A DNA stretch of 64,000 bases, from the NCBI RefSeq assembly GCF_014656055.1, contig NZ_BNBR01000005.1:1-64000 (forward strand), read 5' to 3'. Shown piece after piece: positions 50,130-58,081 of this stretch. The notes below the pieces were generated by a model. The model ran no database searches and was not told the origin of the DNA. It saw only the letters and a list, made by a program, of their open reading frames with translations. Numbering within the stretch: the first letter of the stretch is position 1; each line of letters opens with the position of its first letter. Both the position numbers and the translations under genes were made by a program. Source of the stretch: Streptomyces griseosporeus. Lineage in GTDB: Bacteria > Actinomycetota > Actinomycetes > Streptomycetales > Streptomycetaceae.

Positions 50130-50328
50130 CGCACGGCGGCGGAACGCAACAAGGACTCTGGCATGTGACGGGAGTCACCGCATGAGTTTTTGAAAGCGGG
50201 GTTCTTACCGCGTTCCTACAACTGGTCGATTTAATATGTGCAATTGCACCCCTGTCAGGCGTGCTCCCCAGACTCCGACAAGGCCGCTCACAGGGGCGCC
50301 CCAGCGACCACCCCGGGCACACAAAAAA
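50130..50328. other. AT-rich gap between DUF6274 and the bldC terminator
   Basis: No gene is supported here. The stretch 50178-50250 is markedly AT-rich for this genome (GTTTTTGAAAG, TCGATTTAATATGTGCAATTG). Read leftward it offers TTGCAC-17-TGTAGG as a poor promoter; read rightward nothing convincing. Confidence 0.4.
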
Positions 50329-50362
50329 GATCGCGCTGGACCCGGCGGAGTCCAGCGCGATC
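50329..50362 (-). terminator. Rho-independent terminator of bldC
   Basis: GATCGCGCTGGA and TCCAGCGCGATC form a 12-bp stem with a 10-nt loop, followed on the minus strand by TTTTTT (50323-50328). It is a classic intrinsic terminator, about 130 bp beyond the bldC stop. Confidence 0.95.
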
Positions 50363-50489
50363 GACGACGCACCCTGTGTCGCTGTGCGGGCGTGGGGCCT
50401 GTTGGGGCAGTCCCCGCGTCGCTTGGAGCTGTGGTTTCGGGCTGCTACGGCTGGTTGGGGGACCTGCCGCCGGCCCGGCTATTGAGTTG

Positions 50490-50696
50490 TCAGGCCTCGC
50501 TGCGCTGCTGCGGAATGCCCGCGAGCAGGGCGCGGACCTCGGCCTCGCGGTAGCGGCGGTGGCCACCGAGCGTGCGGATCGACGTGAGCTTCCCGGCCTT
50601 CGCCCACCGCGTGACCGTCTTGGGGTCGACGCGGAACATGCTGGCGACCTCAGCCGGGGTCAGCAGCGGCTCGGCTTCAGGGGTGCGAGCGGTCAT
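50490..50696 (-). CDS. bldC: Developmental regulator BldC
   Basis: A 68-residue MerR-like winged-helix protein lacking an effector domain. The HTH is LLTPAEVASMFRVDPKTVTR (about 11-30), and the wing holds GKLTSIRTLGGHRRY. Established knowledge: BldC binds direct repeats as head-to-tail oligomers and delays entry into development in Streptomyces; the protein is almost invariant in the genus. The ATG at 50696 has GAGGAGG 7 nt upstream. A long leader and a T-tailed terminator flank it; it is monocistronic. Confidence 0.97.
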   Translation of the reverse strand: MTARTPEAEPLLTPAEVASMFRVDPKTVTRWAKAGKLTSIRTLGGHRRYREAEVRALLAGIPQQRSEA

Positions 50697-51250
50697 GAGC
50701 GGCCTCCTCGGGAGAACCGAACCTTCTCGGTTCTTTCCTCTAAATTCTGCACCTTGACCCGCGTTGCCCGAAATGGCGGACGCGAGTCGAGTCGGTTATA
50801 GGACGAACGGCTTGTCCTCGGCACTACAACTACACCATCTGTCCAGCCGCGTCGGCCAAACCGATGGAATTGCCCTCCCAGGTGTTCATCAGCGACGGAA
50901 GCCGATGGACCATGCCATAGCGGACAGTCACGCCACTGTGACGATCAGTCACAGGACAATCAGGAGCCACCAGACCCCCCAAAGCGTGCAATGCTGAGAT
51001 TCCGCCCACAGCGGAGCATAGTTGGGCGGACAGAGCCCTCCCCGGACTCCTTGTCCTATTTTGGCACGAGGAGGGGCAAGACATGCAAGGTGCCCGTACG
51101 TGCGGTCTGTCACGCTTGACGCAGCTTGACTCAAACGCCCGGATCGGGACCTACGCCCCATCAGCTCCTCGAAGTGCGGTAGACCGTACGCGGTTACGGG
51201 CGTCCCAGGCCGTGACCTACATCACTCCCGTCACGGGCTCTGGCGGATCG
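50697..51250. promoter_or_regulatory. Long bldC upstream region
   Basis: This 554-bp gap has no confident gene. Near bldC (50720-50755) it is AT-rich (TCTAAATTCTG). Further out lies the 19-bp dyad CTGTGAC-GATCA-GTCACAG (50936-50954), resembling a Crp/Fnr-type site but with one base too many between half-sites for the Streptomyces Crp consensus. GAGGAGGGGCAAGAC followed by an ATG at 51083 looks like a start signal on the plus strand, but the frame behind it runs antisense through the next gene. Confidence 0.5.
50936..50954. promoter_or_regulatory. 19-bp Crp-like palindrome
   Basis: CTGTGAC and GTCACAG are perfect 7-bp arms around GATCA, 240 bp upstream of bldC. The protein that would bind is unknown. 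Confidence 0.5.
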
Positions 51251-52093
51251 TCAGTTCGCCGACCGCAGGTCCCGCACCGCGCGCCAGCGCTCCACCAGCC
51301 GCCCGTACGCCTCGCCGGCCGCCACCCCGTCGCCGTGCCGCAGCGCCTCGATGCCCTCGGCCACGTCGGCCGCCGAGTGGTCGTCCTCCAACGCCCCCGC
51401 CGGCAGGGCGTGCACCAGGCCGCCGTAGTCCAACTCCACTACCGAGCGCGGGTGGAACTCCTCCAGCCAGCGCCCGACGTCCACCAGGCCCTCGATCAGC
51501 GGCCCCTCGTCGACGGCGTCCTTCAGCGTCCTGAGCGCCCGCGCGACCCGGCGCCGCGCCTGCACCATCGGGGTGCGGTAGCGCAGCATCGGCGGGATCT
51601 CCCCGGAGCCCTTGTCGAACCGCCGCTCCGCGTCGGAGACCAGCACGAACCAGTTCAGCGGCACCTGCCAGGTCGCCGTCCTGATCCACGGCCGCGCGTC
51701 CGGGTTGCGCTCCAGCCAGCGCTCGTAGTCCTGCGCGGTCTGCCGGCGCACCACCTCCGGCAGTACGGCGTCCAGCACCGGCCCCGGCAGTTCGTCCGCC
51801 AGCTCCCCGAGCGCCTGCCAGCCGCGCAGCCGGGTGCGCCACGGGCACACGCACAGCACCCCGTCGGCCTCCAGCACGAAGGCGTCCCCGCTCTCGTGCA
51901 CCGGCACGGCCACGGGCGGGGTGGGCAGCAGGTCGGCGAGTGAACGGCGCAGCTCGTCCTGGTAGGAGGGCAGGTCGCGGCGGCGGGCGTAGCGCGCCCA
52001 GTGGCCGCGCTCGGGCTCGGCGAAGGCGGCCAGCGGCTCGTACACGCGCAGATAGCTCGCGTACGGCACGATCACCGAGGACACCTTGGGCAC
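51251..52093 (-). CDS. Conserved hypothetical protein
   Basis: A 280-residue cytosolic protein, mostly alpha-helical, without signal peptide or membrane segment. The N-terminal third contains VIVPYASYLRVYEPLAAF. Trp-rich patches (CPWRTRLRGW, WIRTATWQVPLNWF) and an RTPMVQARRR region follow. I recognise no catalytic motif; it resembles a conserved Streptomyces hypothetical found between bldC and vdh. The GTG at 52093 has GGGAGGGAG upstream. It is divergent from vdh, so the two may share a 220-bp control region. Confidence 0.8.
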   Translation of the reverse strand: MPKVSSVIVPYASYLRVYEPLAAFAEPERGHWARYARRRDLPSYQDELRRSLADLLPTPPVAVPVHESGDAFVLEADGVLCVCPWRTRLRGWQALGELADELPGPVLDAVLPEVVRRQTAQDYERWLERNPDARPWIRTATWQVPLNWFVLVSDAERRFDKGSGEIPPMLRYRTPMVQARRRVARALRTLKDAVDEGPLIEGLVDVGRWLEEFHPRSVVELDYGGLVHALPAGALEDDHSAADVAEGIEALRHGDGVAAGEAYGRLVERWRAVRDLRSAN

Positions 52094-52315
52094 GCCTGCT
52101 CCCTCCCCCGCCGACCGCCGGGGAAACCTGCCGGGCCGTCCGGCCGCCGGGCCGGAAATCTGTGCAAATCGTCGCACGGCAGTCCCCCGTGAGGGGGTGA
52201 TCCCCACCACTGCTCGGCCGGCGGCCGGAGCAAGGTCTACTCTCATGCCACGGTCCCCGCCACCCGCACGGGGAGCCGCTCCCCACCCGCCGCTACTTAC
52301 TCAGGAGTCACCACA

Positions 52316-53416
52316 GTGACCGACGTAACCGGCGCATCTGCTGATGTCCTGCACACCCTGTTCCAGTCGGACCAGGGGGGCCATGAGCAGGTCGTGCTCT
52401 GCCAGGACCGCGCGAGCGGCCTGAAGGCCGTCATCGCCCTCCACTCCACCGCCCTCGGCCCCGCGCTGGGCGGTACGCGCTTCTACCCGTACGCGACCGA
52501 GGCCGAGGCCGTCGCCGACGCCCTGAACCTCGCGCGCGGCATGTCGTACAAAAACGCCATGGCCGGGCTGGACCACGGCGGCGGCAAGGCCGTGATCATC
52601 GGTGACCCCGAGCGGGACAAGACCGAGGAGCTGCTGCTCGCCTACGGCCGCATGGTCGCCTCGCTCGGCGGCCGGTACGTCACCGCCTGCGACGTCGGCA
52701 CCTACGTCGCCGACATGGACGTCGTGGCCCGCGAGTGCCGCTGGACCACGGGCCGCTCCCCGGAGAACGGCGGCGCCGGCGACTCCTCCGTGCTCACCGC
52801 CTTCGGCGTCTACCAGGGCATGCGCGCCTCCGCGCAGCACCTGTGGGGCGACCCGTCGCTGCGCGCCAAGCGGGTCGGCATCGCCGGTGTCGGCAAGGTC
52901 GGGCACCACCTGGTCGAGCACCTGGTGGCGGAGGGCGCCGAGGTCTTCGTGACCGACGTGCGCGAGGAAGCGGTGCGCCGGATCACCGAGCGCCACCGCG
53001 ACGTGATGGCCGTCCGCGACACCGAGGCGCTGATCCGGGTCGAGGGCCTGGACATCTACGCCCCGTGCGCGCTCGGCGGCGCGCTGAACGACGCCACCGT
53101 GCCGGTGCTGACCGCGAAGGTGGTGTGCGGCGCCGCCAACAACCAGCTCGCCCACCCGGGTGTGGAGAAGGACCTCGCCGACCGCGGGATCCTCTACGCG
53201 CCGGACTACGTGGTGAACGCGGGCGGTGTCATCCAGGTCGCCGACGAGCTGCACGGCTTCGACTTCGACCGGTGCAAGGCGAAGGCGTCGAAGATCTACG
53301 ACACCACGCTCGCCATATTCGCACGTGCGAAGGAAGACGGGATTCCGCCGGCCGCCGCGGCCGACCGGATCGCCGAGCAGCGCATGGCCGACGCGGCCGC
53401 GGCACGCACGCGCTGA
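52316..53416 (+). CDS. vdh: Valine (branched-chain amino acid) dehydrogenase
   Basis: A 366-residue NAD-dependent enzyme that deaminates valine, leucine and isoleucine to 2-oxoacids, feeding acyl-CoA precursors for fatty acids and polyketides. The catalytic region has GGTRFYPYATEAEA and the Lys in MAGLDHGGGKAV (about 84-95); the NAD Rossmann motif is GIAGVGKVGHHLVEHL (about 187-202). Length equals that of characterised Streptomyces Vdh. The GTG at 52316 has CAGGAG upstream. Streptomyces vdh is known to be induced by valine and repressed by glucose or ammonium. Confidence 0.96.
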   Translation: MTDVTGASADVLHTLFQSDQGGHEQVVLCQDRASGLKAVIALHSTALGPALGGTRFYPYATEAEAVADALNLARGMSYKNAMAGLDHGGGKAVIIGDPERDKTEELLLAYGRMVASLGGRYVTACDVGTYVADMDVVARECRWTTGRSPENGGAGDSSVLTAFGVYQGMRASAQHLWGDPSLRAKRVGIAGVGKVGHHLVEHLVAEGAEVFVTDVREEAVRRITERHRDVMAVRDTEALIRVEGLDIYAPCALGGALNDATVPVLTAKVVCGAANNQLAHPGVEKDLADRGILYAPDYVVNAGGVIQVADELHGFDFDRCKAKASKIYDTTLAIFARAKEDGIPPAAAADRIAEQRMADAAAARTR

Positions 53417-53431
53417 CCCTCCGCGGCGGTA

Positions 53432-53476
53432 CCCGCCGGTCGCCGGTTAGAGAGAACTCTCACTTCGACCGGCGGG
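53432..53476 (+). terminator. Terminator of vdh
   Basis: CCCGCCGGTCG and CGACCGGCGGG form an 11-bp stem. The 23-nt loop contains a second small hairpin GAGAG-AA-CTCTC. Confidence 0.75.
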
Positions 53477-53695
53477 TCGTCCGCCAATAAGTGGTTAAAA
53501 TCGCCACTGACCAGCGAGGACAGGGCGCCTCGAGGGTCCTGTGCACACGCGGCTCCTGCGGGCGACGTACCGTATGGGCGCGGGCTCAGGTACCGTGGAA
53601 GCCCTACGGACGGGCTCTCTATGGAGAGACCGTTCTAGATCATGAACGCGTGTCAACCTGGGGCCGTCGAGCCCCGTCGTTGAGGGGGTCGAGCC

Positions 53696-53947
53696 ATGGG
53701 GCGCGGCCGGGCCAAGGCCAAGCAGACGAAGGTCGCCCGCCAGCTGAAGTACAACAGCGGTGGGACGGACCTCGCACGCCTGGCCGAGGAGCTGGGCGCA
53801 TCGACGTCGAACCAGTCGCCGAACGGCGACCGCTTCGAGGAAGATGAGCACGACGACGACTTGTACGCACGGTACGCCGACCTCTACGACGAGGACGACG
53901 ACGAAGACGAGGACGAGGATTCCTCTCGACACCGTCGCGGCGCGTGA
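53696..53947 (+). CDS. DUF3073 family protein
   Basis: An 83-residue actinobacterial protein of unknown function. A basic N-terminus (MGRGRAKAKQTKVARQLKY) is followed by GTDLARLAEELGA and a very acidic C-terminus (DEDDDEDEDEDSS). The charge split suggests nucleic-acid or ribosome contact, but this is inference. It is highly conserved in actinobacteria between vdh and purM. The ATG at 53696 has GAGGGGGTCGAGCC upstream. Confidence 0.93.
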   Translation: MGRGRAKAKQTKVARQLKYNSGGTDLARLAEELGASTSNQSPNGDRFEEDEHDDDLYARYADLYDEDDDEDEDEDSSRHRRGA

Positions 53948-53971
53948 TGCCAGCGGCTTAGCCGAGTCTTC

Positions 53972-54000
53972 ACCCGGTCCGGTTCACCACCGGACCGGGT
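53972..54000. terminator. Shared terminator between DUF3073 and purM
   Basis: ACCCGGTCCGGT and ACCGGACCGGGT form a perfect 12-bp stem with a 5-nt loop. Lying between convergent genes, it can serve both directions. Confidence 0.88.
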
Positions 54001-54034
54001 TTCGTGCTGCCCGCACGGGCCTCCGGCCCGCCGG

Positions 54035-55099
54035 TTACGCGTAGTCGCCGACCAGCTCGGCGCCGGTGGTGTGCTCGCCGCGGGCGGTGATCTCACCGGC
54101 CACCCAGGCGTCCACACCGCGGTCCGCGAGGGTGGTGAGGGCCACGTCCACCGACTCCTCGGGGACGATCGCCATCATGCCGACGCCCATGTTGAGGGTC
54201 TTCTCCAGTTCCAGGCGCTCGACGCTGCCGGTGCGGCCGACGAGGTCGAAGACCGGGGCGGGGGTCCAGGTGGAGCGGTCGACCACGGCGTGCAGGCCGT
54301 CCGGGATCACCCGGGCGAGGTTGGCCGCGAGGCCGCCGCCGGTGATGTGGCTGTACGCGTGCACGTCCGCCGTACGGGTGAGCGCCAGGCAGTCCAGGGA
54401 GTAGATCTTCGTGGGCTCCAGCAGCTCCTCGCCGAGGGTGCGGCCCAGTTCCTCGATGTGCGCGTCGAGGGCGAGACCGGCCTGGTTCAGCAGGACGTGC
54501 CGCACCAGCGAGTACCCGTTGGAGTGAAGACCGGAGGACGCCATCGCGATGACGGCGTCGCCCTCGCGGATGCGGTCCGGGCCGAGCAGCCGGTCGGCCT
54601 CCACGACGCCCGTACCGGCGCCGGCGACGTCGAAGTCGTCCGGGCCGAGCAGGCCGGGGTGCTCGGCCGTCTCGCCGCCGACCAGGGCGCAGCCGGCGAG
54701 GACGCAGCCCTCGGCGATGCCCTTGACGATGGCGGCGACCCGCTCGGGGTGGACCTTGCCGACGCAGATGTAGTCGGTCATGAACAGCGGCTCGGCGCCG
54801 CACACCACGATGTCGTCCATGACCATGGCGACCAGGTCGTGGCCGATGGTGTCGTAGACGCCCAGCTGCCGTGCGATGTCGACCTTGGTGCCGACGCCGT
54901 CGGTGGCGGAGGCGAGGAGGGGGCGCTCGTAGTTCTTCAGCGCGGAGGCGTCGAAGAGGCCGGCGAAGCCGCCGAGGCCGCCGAGGACCTCGGGGCGCTG
55001 CGTCTTCTTCACCCACTCCTTCATCAGCTCGACGGCGCGGTCGCCCGCCTCGATGTCGACGCCCGCGGCTGCGTAGCTGGCACCAGTTGTCTCAGACAT
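54035..55099 (-). CDS. purM: Phosphoribosylformylglycinamidine cyclo-ligase
   Basis: A 354-residue ATP-dependent enzyme making aminoimidazole ribotide in step 5 of purine synthesis. It begins SYAAAGVDIEAGDRAVELMK and carries the PurM signatures: LLASATDGVGTKVDIAR (about 61-77), the MVMDDIVVCGAEPLFMTDY segment and HITGGGLAANLARV (about 257-270). It lies 46 bp downstream of purF on the same strand and is probably co-transcribed with it. The transcript ends at the hairpin 53972-54000. Confidence 0.97.
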   Translation of the reverse strand: MSETTGASYAAAGVDIEAGDRAVELMKEWVKKTQRPEVLGGLGGFAGLFDASALKNYERPLLASATDGVGTKVDIARQLGVYDTIGHDLVAMVMDDIVVCGAEPLFMTDYICVGKVHPERVAAIVKGIAEGCVLAGCALVGGETAEHPGLLGPDDFDVAGAGTGVVEADRLLGPDRIREGDAVIAMASSGLHSNGYSLVRHVLLNQAGLALDAHIEELGRTLGEELLEPTKIYSLDCLALTRTADVHAYSHITGGGLAANLARVIPDGLHAVVDRSTWTPAPVFDLVGRTGSVERLELEKTLNMGVGMMAIVPEESVDVALTTLADRGVDAWVAGEITARGEHTTGAELVGDYA

Positions 55100-55144
55100 G
55101 GCTAAGGAGAACTTTCGTGTCGTACAGCAGGTATGGCGGGCTGA

Positions 55145-56674
55145 CTAGGGGCGGCGGATCGCGTCGGCGGCGGCCGTCGCGGCCGGGCCGGCGGCCAGCT
55201 CGGTCTCCAGCAGCTGCTTGCCGAGCAGCTCCGGGTCGGGCAGCTCCATCGGGTACTCGCCGTCGAAGCAGGCGCGGCACAGGTTCGGCTTGGCGATGGT
55301 GGTCGCCTCGATCATGCCGTCGATGGAGATGTACGCCAGGGAGTCGGCGCCGAGCGAGGTGCCGATCTCCTCGATGGTCATGCCGTTGGCGATGAGCTCG
55401 GCGCGGGTGGCGAAGTCGATGCCGAAGAAGCAGGGCCACTTCACGGGCGGCGAGGAGATCCGGATGTGGACCTCGGCGGCGCCCGCCTCGCGCAGCATGC
55501 GGACCAGGGCCCGCTGGGTGTTGCCGCGGACGATGGAGTCGTCGACGACGACCAGGCGCTTGCCCTTGATGACTTCCTTCAGCGGGTTCAGCTTCAGGCG
55601 GATGCCCAGCTGCCGGATGGTCTGCGAGGGCTGGATGAACGTACGGCCGACGTACGCGTTCTTGACCAGGCCGGCGCCGAAGGGGATACCGGAGGCCTCC
55701 GCGTAGCCGATGGCGGCCGGGGTGCCGGATTCCGGGGTCGGTATGACGAGGTCCGCCTCGACCGGGGCCTCCTTCGCCAGGCGGCGGCCCATCTCCACGC
55801 GGGAGAGGTACACGTTCCGGCCGGCGATGTCGGTGTCCGGGCGGGCCAGGTACACGTACTCGAAGACGCAGCCCTTGGGCTTCGCTTCCGCGAATCGAGA
55901 GGTGCGCAGGCCGTTCTCGTCGATGGCGACGAACTCGCCCGGCTCGATCTCGCGCACGTAAGAGGCGCCGCAGATGTCGAGGGCGGCGGACTCGGAGGCG
56001 ACGACCCAGCCGCGTTCCAGACGGCCGAGGACCAGCGGGCGGATGCCCTGCGGGTCACGGGCGGCGTAGAGCGTGTGCTCGTCCATGAAGACGAGGCTGA
56101 AGGCGCCCCGGACCTGCGGCAGGACCGCGTGCGCGGCCTCCTCCACGGTCAGCGGCTTGCCGTCCTCGTCGACCTGGGCGGCCAGCAGGGCCGTCAGCAG
56201 GTCGGTGTCGTTGGTCGCCGCGACCCGGCCGGAGCGGCTGGGGTTGTCGTCCGGCAGCTCCGCGACCATCTCGGCGAGCTGGGCCGTGTTGACCAGGTTG
56301 CCGTTGTGGCCGAGCGCGATGGAGCCCTGCGCGGTGGCGCGGAACGTCGGCTGGGCGTTCTCCCACACGGAGGCGCCGGTGGTCGAGTAGCGGGCGTGTC
56401 CGACCGCGATGTGACCCTGGAGCGAGCCGAGCGAGGTCTCGTCGAAGACCTGGGAGACCAGGCCCATGTCCTTGAAGACGAGGATCTGGGAGCCGTTGCT
56501 GACCGCGATTCCCGCGGATTCCTGGCCCCGATGCTGGAGGGCGTAGAGCCCGAAGTACGTGAGCTTGGCGACCTCTTCGCCCGGAGCCCAGACACCGAAG
56601 ACGCCACACGCGTCCTGGGGGCCTTTCTCGCCGGGGAGCAGGTCGTGGTTGAGTCGTCCGTCACCACGTGGCAC
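55145..56674 (-). CDS. purF: Amidophosphoribosyltransferase
   Basis: A 509-residue enzyme for the first committed step of purine synthesis: PRPP plus glutamine to phosphoribosylamine. A 22-residue propeptide precedes the catalytic Cys (DACGVFGVW, Cys 23), as in Bacillus-type PurF, which is processed. The glutaminase domain runs to about 250. The PRPP site is VVVDDSIVRGNT (about 374-385), and C-terminal Cys residues (PCFFGID, CRACFDGEYP) match the iron-sulfur ligands of that type. The GTG at 56674 lies 7 bp behind TACACT with no ribosome site. Confidence 0.97.
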   Translation of the reverse strand: MPRGDGRLNHDLLPGEKGPQDACGVFGVWAPGEEVAKLTYFGLYALQHRGQESAGIAVSNGSQILVFKDMGLVSQVFDETSLGSLQGHIAVGHARYSTTGASVWENAQPTFRATAQGSIALGHNGNLVNTAQLAEMVAELPDDNPSRSGRVAATNDTDLLTALLAAQVDEDGKPLTVEEAAHAVLPQVRGAFSLVFMDEHTLYAARDPQGIRPLVLGRLERGWVVASESAALDICGASYVREIEPGEFVAIDENGLRTSRFAEAKPKGCVFEYVYLARPDTDIAGRNVYLSRVEMGRRLAKEAPVEADLVIPTPESGTPAAIGYAEASGIPFGAGLVKNAYVGRTFIQPSQTIRQLGIRLKLNPLKEVIKGKRLVVVDDSIVRGNTQRALVRMLREAGAAEVHIRISSPPVKWPCFFGIDFATRAELIANGMTIEEIGTSLGADSLAYISIDGMIEATTIAKPNLCRACFDGEYPMELPDPELLGKQLLETELAAGPAATAAADAIRRP

Positions 56675-56687
56675 GCCACCGAGTGTA
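56675..56687 (-). promoter_or_regulatory. -10 element implying a leaderless purF transcript
   Basis: On the minus strand TACACT (56682-56687) is followed after 7 bp by the GTG of purF. TTCGGA about 18 bp further up is a weak -35. No purine-type box was recognised. Confidence 0.45.
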
Positions 56688-56735
56688 GGCGAGATCGACC
56701 ACTGGTCCGAATTGGGGACGGCGGCCGGTAAAGGA

Positions 56736-57197
56736 TCACTTCCGCGGCACGGCTTGGATGATCGTTCCGTTTGCGCAGGTCAGGGTGAGGGTGTCGTGCT
56801 GGATGCGGTACTTGAGCGCACTGTTGAAGACGCCGAGCAGGGTCCGCTCGGTGCGCATGAGTGAGGCGTCGCACATCATTCGGGTCGTGGTGGGCGACCC
56901 GAGGGTGATATGTCCGTCGCGGACGGTGGCGGTGGCGCTGAAGTGGTTGCAGCCGAGCCGTCCGCCGGCCTTCCCGGTGGCGGGGTCGAGGCGCAGACGG
57001 GCGGTGCCGGCGGGGTGTTCGGTGCCGGCGTGGGTGGTGATGCTGTCGATGCGCCAGTCGGTGCCGGTGAGCTGTGGTTCGGGGCTGACGGTGCCGCTGC
57101 CGGGGCGCTGTCCCGCGTGCTCGCTTCCGCAGGCCGCCACCAGCGGGACGAGCACGGCGGCGGCGACGAGGGCCTTGCGCTGCTGATGCCTGTCCAT
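56736..57197 (-). CDS. META/HslJ-domain lipoprotein
   Basis: A 153-residue predicted lipoprotein. The signal (LVAAAVLVPLVAAC) ends in a lipobox with Cys 23. The mature part is one META/HslJ-like beta domain (about 43-150) containing LTGTDWRIDSI, LGCNHFSATATV and TTTRMMCDASLM, the usual cysteine-bearing motifs. Such proteins sit on the outer membrane-proximal face, and their role is poorly known; HslJ is linked to novobiocin tolerance in E. coli. The ATG at 57197 has AAGGGGC directly upstream. The next gene upstream ends 35 bp away on the same strand. Confidence 0.88.
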   Translation of the reverse strand: MDRHQQRKALVAAAVLVPLVAACGSEHAGQRPGSGTVSPEPQLTGTDWRIDSITTHAGTEHPAGTARLRLDPATGKAGGRLGCNHFSATATVRDGHITLGSPTTTRMMCDASLMRTERTLLGVFNSALKYRIQHDTLTLTCANGTIIQAVPRK

Positions 57198-57232
57198 GCC
57201 CCTTGGACGGGGCGGTGGAGCGGGAGGTTCCG

Positions 57233-58030
57233 TCAGGCCAGCAGGGGCAGCAGCGCGCTGAGGTCGGCCCGCTCGCCACTGGCGCTGACCTTCGCCTGTG
57301 CGACGGCCTCCTGCCAGGTCAGCCGGCCCGTCGCCAGCCGGATCCAGGTCAGCGGGTCGGTCTCGACGACGTTGGGCGGGGTGCCGCGGGTGTGCCGGGG
57401 GCCCGCGACGCACTGCACGACGGCGTACGGCGGGATCCGCACCTCGGTGGCGCCGCCGGGCGCCTTGGCGGCGAGGGCGTCGGCGAGGAGCCGGGTGCAG
57501 GCGGCAAGGGCCTGCCGGTCCAGGGGGACGTCCAGGCCGGGCACGGCGGCGTTCAGGTCGTCGGTGTGGACGACGAGTTCGACGGTCCGGGTGACCAGGT
57601 AGTCGTCGAGGGTCAGCGCGCCCCCGCTGGTCGCGAGCAGCCGGGTGCCGGGGTGGGCGGCCAGGTCGGCGGTGAAGCGGTCCTCGGCGGCGGCGAGGTA
57701 GGCGTCCGGGTCGGGGTGCTCCTCGGCGAGCCGGCGGGCGAAGCCGGCGATGTCCGGCGCCTCGGCGGCGATCGCGGCCGGCCAGGCGGCCAGGGAGCCG
57801 TCCGCCTTCGCGGGCTCGGGCAGCTCGACGAGCCGGGACAGCGCCCGCAGCACCATGCCGAGGTGCGCCACCAGGTCCCGCACGGTCCAGTCGCCGAGCC
57901 GGGTGGGCAGCGCGAGTTGCTCGGGGCCGAGGGTGCGGACGGCGTCCCGCACGTGCCCGAACTGGGCGTGGACGGCGGTACGGGTCTTGGCGGGGTCGTA
58001 GCGGCGGGGGCGCTTGGCGGCGGGCGGCAT
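57233..58030 (-). CDS. Maleylpyruvate isomerase-like DinB/SCP2 family protein
   Basis: A 265-residue cytosolic protein. The N-terminal half (about 20-170) is a DinB-like four-helix bundle with the mycothiol-dependent maleylpyruvate isomerase pattern: LGDWTVRDLVAHLGMV and ELVVHTDDLNAAV supply histidines that bind a metal. The C-terminal part (about 180-265) is SCP2-like (DPLTWIRLATGRLTWQEA). In actinobacteria such proteins often use mycothiol; the exact reaction is unknown. The ATG at 58030 opens MPPAAKRPRRYDPAKT. It forms a same-strand string with the META lipoprotein gene. Confidence 0.85.
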   Translation of the reverse strand: MPPAAKRPRRYDPAKTRTAVHAQFGHVRDAVRTLGPEQLALPTRLGDWTVRDLVAHLGMVLRALSRLVELPEPAKADGSLAAWPAAIAAEAPDIAGFARRLAEEHPDPDAYLAAAEDRFTADLAAHPGTRLLATSGGALTLDDYLVTRTVELVVHTDDLNAAVPGLDVPLDRQALAACTRLLADALAAKAPGGATEVRIPPYAVVQCVAGPRHTRGTPPNVVETDPLTWIRLATGRLTWQEAVAQAKVSASGERADLSALLPLLA

Positions 58031-58081
58031 GGGGGTGACCCTAGCGTCCGTCTCCGGCGCGTTCGTGCCCGCCGTACGCGG

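Noticed and set aside
50830..51084. A short minus-strand frame in the bldC leader (ends near 50830)
   Set aside because: It has no ribosome site and no recognisable sequence; it may simply be leader DNA.
51083..51943. A plus-strand gene starting at the ATG 51083 behind GAGGAGGGG
   Set aside because: The ribosome site is good, but the frame runs antisense through the 280-residue hypothetical protein and has no coding character there. A short peptide cannot be ruled out.
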